Source of the DNA: Bartonella tamiae Th239
Lineage (GTDB): Bacteria > Pseudomonadota > Alphaproteobacteria > Rhizobiales > Rhizobiaceae
Assembly: GCF_000278275.1 (NCBI RefSeq)
Contig: NZ_JH725147.1
Span: forward strand, 1,867,063 to 1,931,062
DNA length: 64,000 bases
Direction of reading: 5' to 3'
Position 1 is the first letter of the stretch; every line of letters begins with the position of its first letter. A model generated the notes under the pieces. It did not search any database and was not told the DNA's origin. It was given only the letters and a program-made list of their open reading frames with translations. Below are positions 62,814-64,000 of the stretch, in pieces. The translations under genes were made by a program, and so were the position numbers.

Positions 62814-63788
62814 TTATTCAGCGGCTTCATTCTGCCTACTATATATATCCAAAAAACGCTCAGCTTCAAGCGCCGCCATACAACCACGTCCAGCGGCTGT
62901 TACAGCTTGACGAAACACATCATCAGAAACATCCCCCGCCGCAAAAACGCCTGGTATATTTGTGGCTGTGGAATCAGGCGCTGTCCATAAATAGCCACCT
63001 GGTTTTTGACGCAACTGATCGCCAAAAATTTCTACGGCTGGCGCATGTCCAATCGCAATAAAAATTCCATCGGCATCAAGAAGCATTTCTCCATCTGTTT
63101 TTGTATTCTTTAAACGTGCACCTGTCACGATAGGACCAGCAGGTGGTTGTGCTGGCGTTCCAATAATTTCTTCGACCTCGTGGTTCCAAATGATACGAAC
63201 ATTGTCACGAGCCAGCAAACGATCTTGCATTATTTTTTCTGCTCTAAATTGATCGCGACGATGCACTATCGTGACCGTTTTTGCCAGATGCGAAAGGTAA
63301 AGTGCCTCCTCCACAGCTGTGTTACCACCACCGACAACAATAACGTCTTTACCACGATAAAAGAAACCATCACATGTCGCACAGGCAGAAACCCCACCTC
63401 CCATAAATGTTTGTTCACTTTCAAGACCAAGCCAACGCGCTTGTGCGCCTGTCGCAATAATCAAAGCATCACATGTATAAACTGTTCCAGAATCGCCATG
63501 TAAAATGAAAGGACTTTTTGTAAGGTCTGCTTTAGTTATAATATCATAAACAAATTCAGTCCCTACATGCTGTGCCTGTTTTGCCATTTGTTCAACCAGC
63601 CACGGCCCTTGAATAGGATCTGCAAATCCCGGATAATTTTCGACATCGGTAGTAATGGTCAATTGTCCACCTTGTTGCAATCCTGTCAATAAAACAGGCT
63701 TTAACATGGCGCGCGCTGCATAAATAGCAGCCGTATAACCTGCAGGTCCAGAGCCAATAATGAGTACGGGAATATGACGATCTGACAT
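62814..63788 (-). CDS. trxB: thioredoxin reductase
   Basis: A 324-aa low-molecular-weight thioredoxin-disulfide reductase (NADPH to thioredoxin). FAD site: VLIIGSGPAGYTAAIYAARA at the N-terminus. Redox-active CATC: GGGVSACATCDGFFYRGKDV (residues about 140-160). NADPH site: VIVVGGGNTAVEEALYLSHL. C-terminal FAD motif: GVFAAGDVSDDVFRQAVTAA. Complete. It is 79 bp upstream of the LysR gene, same strand, the conserved Rhizobiales pairing. Confidence 0.97.
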   Translation of the reverse strand: MSDRHIPVLIIGSGPAGYTAAIYAARAMLKPVLLTGLQQGGQLTITTDVENYPGFADPIQGPWLVEQMAKQAQHVGTEFVYDIITKADLTKSPFILHGDSGTVYTCDALIIATGAQARWLGLESEQTFMGGGVSACATCDGFFYRGKDVIVVGGGNTAVEEALYLSHLAKTVTIVHRRDQFRAEKIMQDRLLARDNVRIIWNHEVEEIIGTPAQPPAGPIVTGARLKNTKTDGEMLLDADGIFIAIGHAPAVEIFGDQLRQKPGGYLWTAPDSTATNIPGVFAAGDVSDDVFRQAVTAAGRGCMAALEAERFLDIYSRQNEAAE

Positions 63789-64000
63789 AAATTTACTTTC
63801 TCATACACCATTTCCATGCATCATTATGCATGGTGTAATAATCAATTATGATTTAAAACTTATGGCTTAGCATCTGTTTTTGCAAGGCTCGACCACTATC
63901 ATATTATTTTTTGTCACAACTTGATTTAAAGAGAGTCAATATAAATATTGTCAGCGGCATAAAAGCTCGTATAAATAGAAGGTGTTATCATCACATTTTA

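Overview
The window comes from a low-GC alphaproteobacterium of the Hyphomicrobiales (Rhizobiales), most likely Bartonellaceae or a close relative. I infer this from the VtlR/LsrB-type LysR regulator beside trxB, the BP26/Omp28-like SIMPL protein, the dnaG-rpoD pair near yqeY/carA, the HlyU-family protein, and AT-rich coding with long AT-rich gaps. The species cannot be named from sequence alone.

Layout. (1) About 1-14,821 is a decaying contractile-tailed prophage: a terminase fragment fused by deletion to a tail fragment (portal, capsid and sheath genes are missing), then tail chaperone, tape measure, baseplate (DUF6983-like protein, hub, gpV spike, gp46-like, gpJ, DUF2612), tail fibre pieces, and a lysis cassette (GH24 endolysin, nested Rz/Rz1 spanins, holin). 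Several tail genes carry single-base homopolymer indels or nonsense codons, while the large host genes elsewhere are intact. Accessory genes sit among the phage genes: two reverse-strand genes inside the tail operon (one broken), a secreted 5-hydroxyisourate hydrolase, and a PfpI/DJ-1 protein. (2) 15,131-20,468 is a reverse-strand family-5 SBP/permease/permease/double-ATPase peptide-type ABC transporter; its SBP gene has a hairpin that buries the ribosome binding site. (3) 21-32 kb is a loose set of transport and metabolic genes: a VOC protein, a TonB-dependent receptor, TonB, a very AT-rich MFS transporter, a secreted metallophosphoesterase, a CycA-like permease and an amidase. (4) 32.7-38.8 kb holds pyruvate carboxylase, a small membrane protein, a possible Fic antitoxin with a truncated Fic gene, tRNA-Ile2(CAT), a BP26-like protein and a YcgN protein. 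(5) 39-53.9 kb is core: cupin, HlyU, rpoD, dnaG, MscS channel, GlsB-like protein, YqeY, carA, carB, cold-shock protein. (6) 54.1-58.9 kb is a cobalamin-riboswitch operon: two tandem BtuF-like binding proteins, BtuC, BtuD and a pseudoazurin-like cupredoxin. (7) 59-63.8 kb has an aspartate aminotransferase, an acyl-CoA thioesterase, an AbcR-like small RNA candidate, the VtlR/LsrB regulator and trxB.

How the parts relate. The B12 operon reads as one transcription unit (start/stop overlaps or short gaps) under riboswitch control, with a periplasmic copper protein as an unexpected last gene. The vtlR-sRNA-trxB arrangement fits the known Rhizobiales circuit in which VtlR activates an AbcR RNA that represses ABC transporter mRNAs. 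The prophage tail module probably no longer makes particles, but it keeps an in-phase slippery heptamer in the tail chaperone gene and a complete-looking lysis cassette.

Most interesting: the B12 operon with duplicated binding proteins plus cupredoxin; the AbcR-like RNA; the SD-sequestering hairpin before the SBP gene; the possible programmed -1 frameshift in the tail chaperone; the Fic remnant with a candidate antitoxin; and the antisense cargo inside the tail operon. No CRISPR array, rRNA or insertion sequence was seen.
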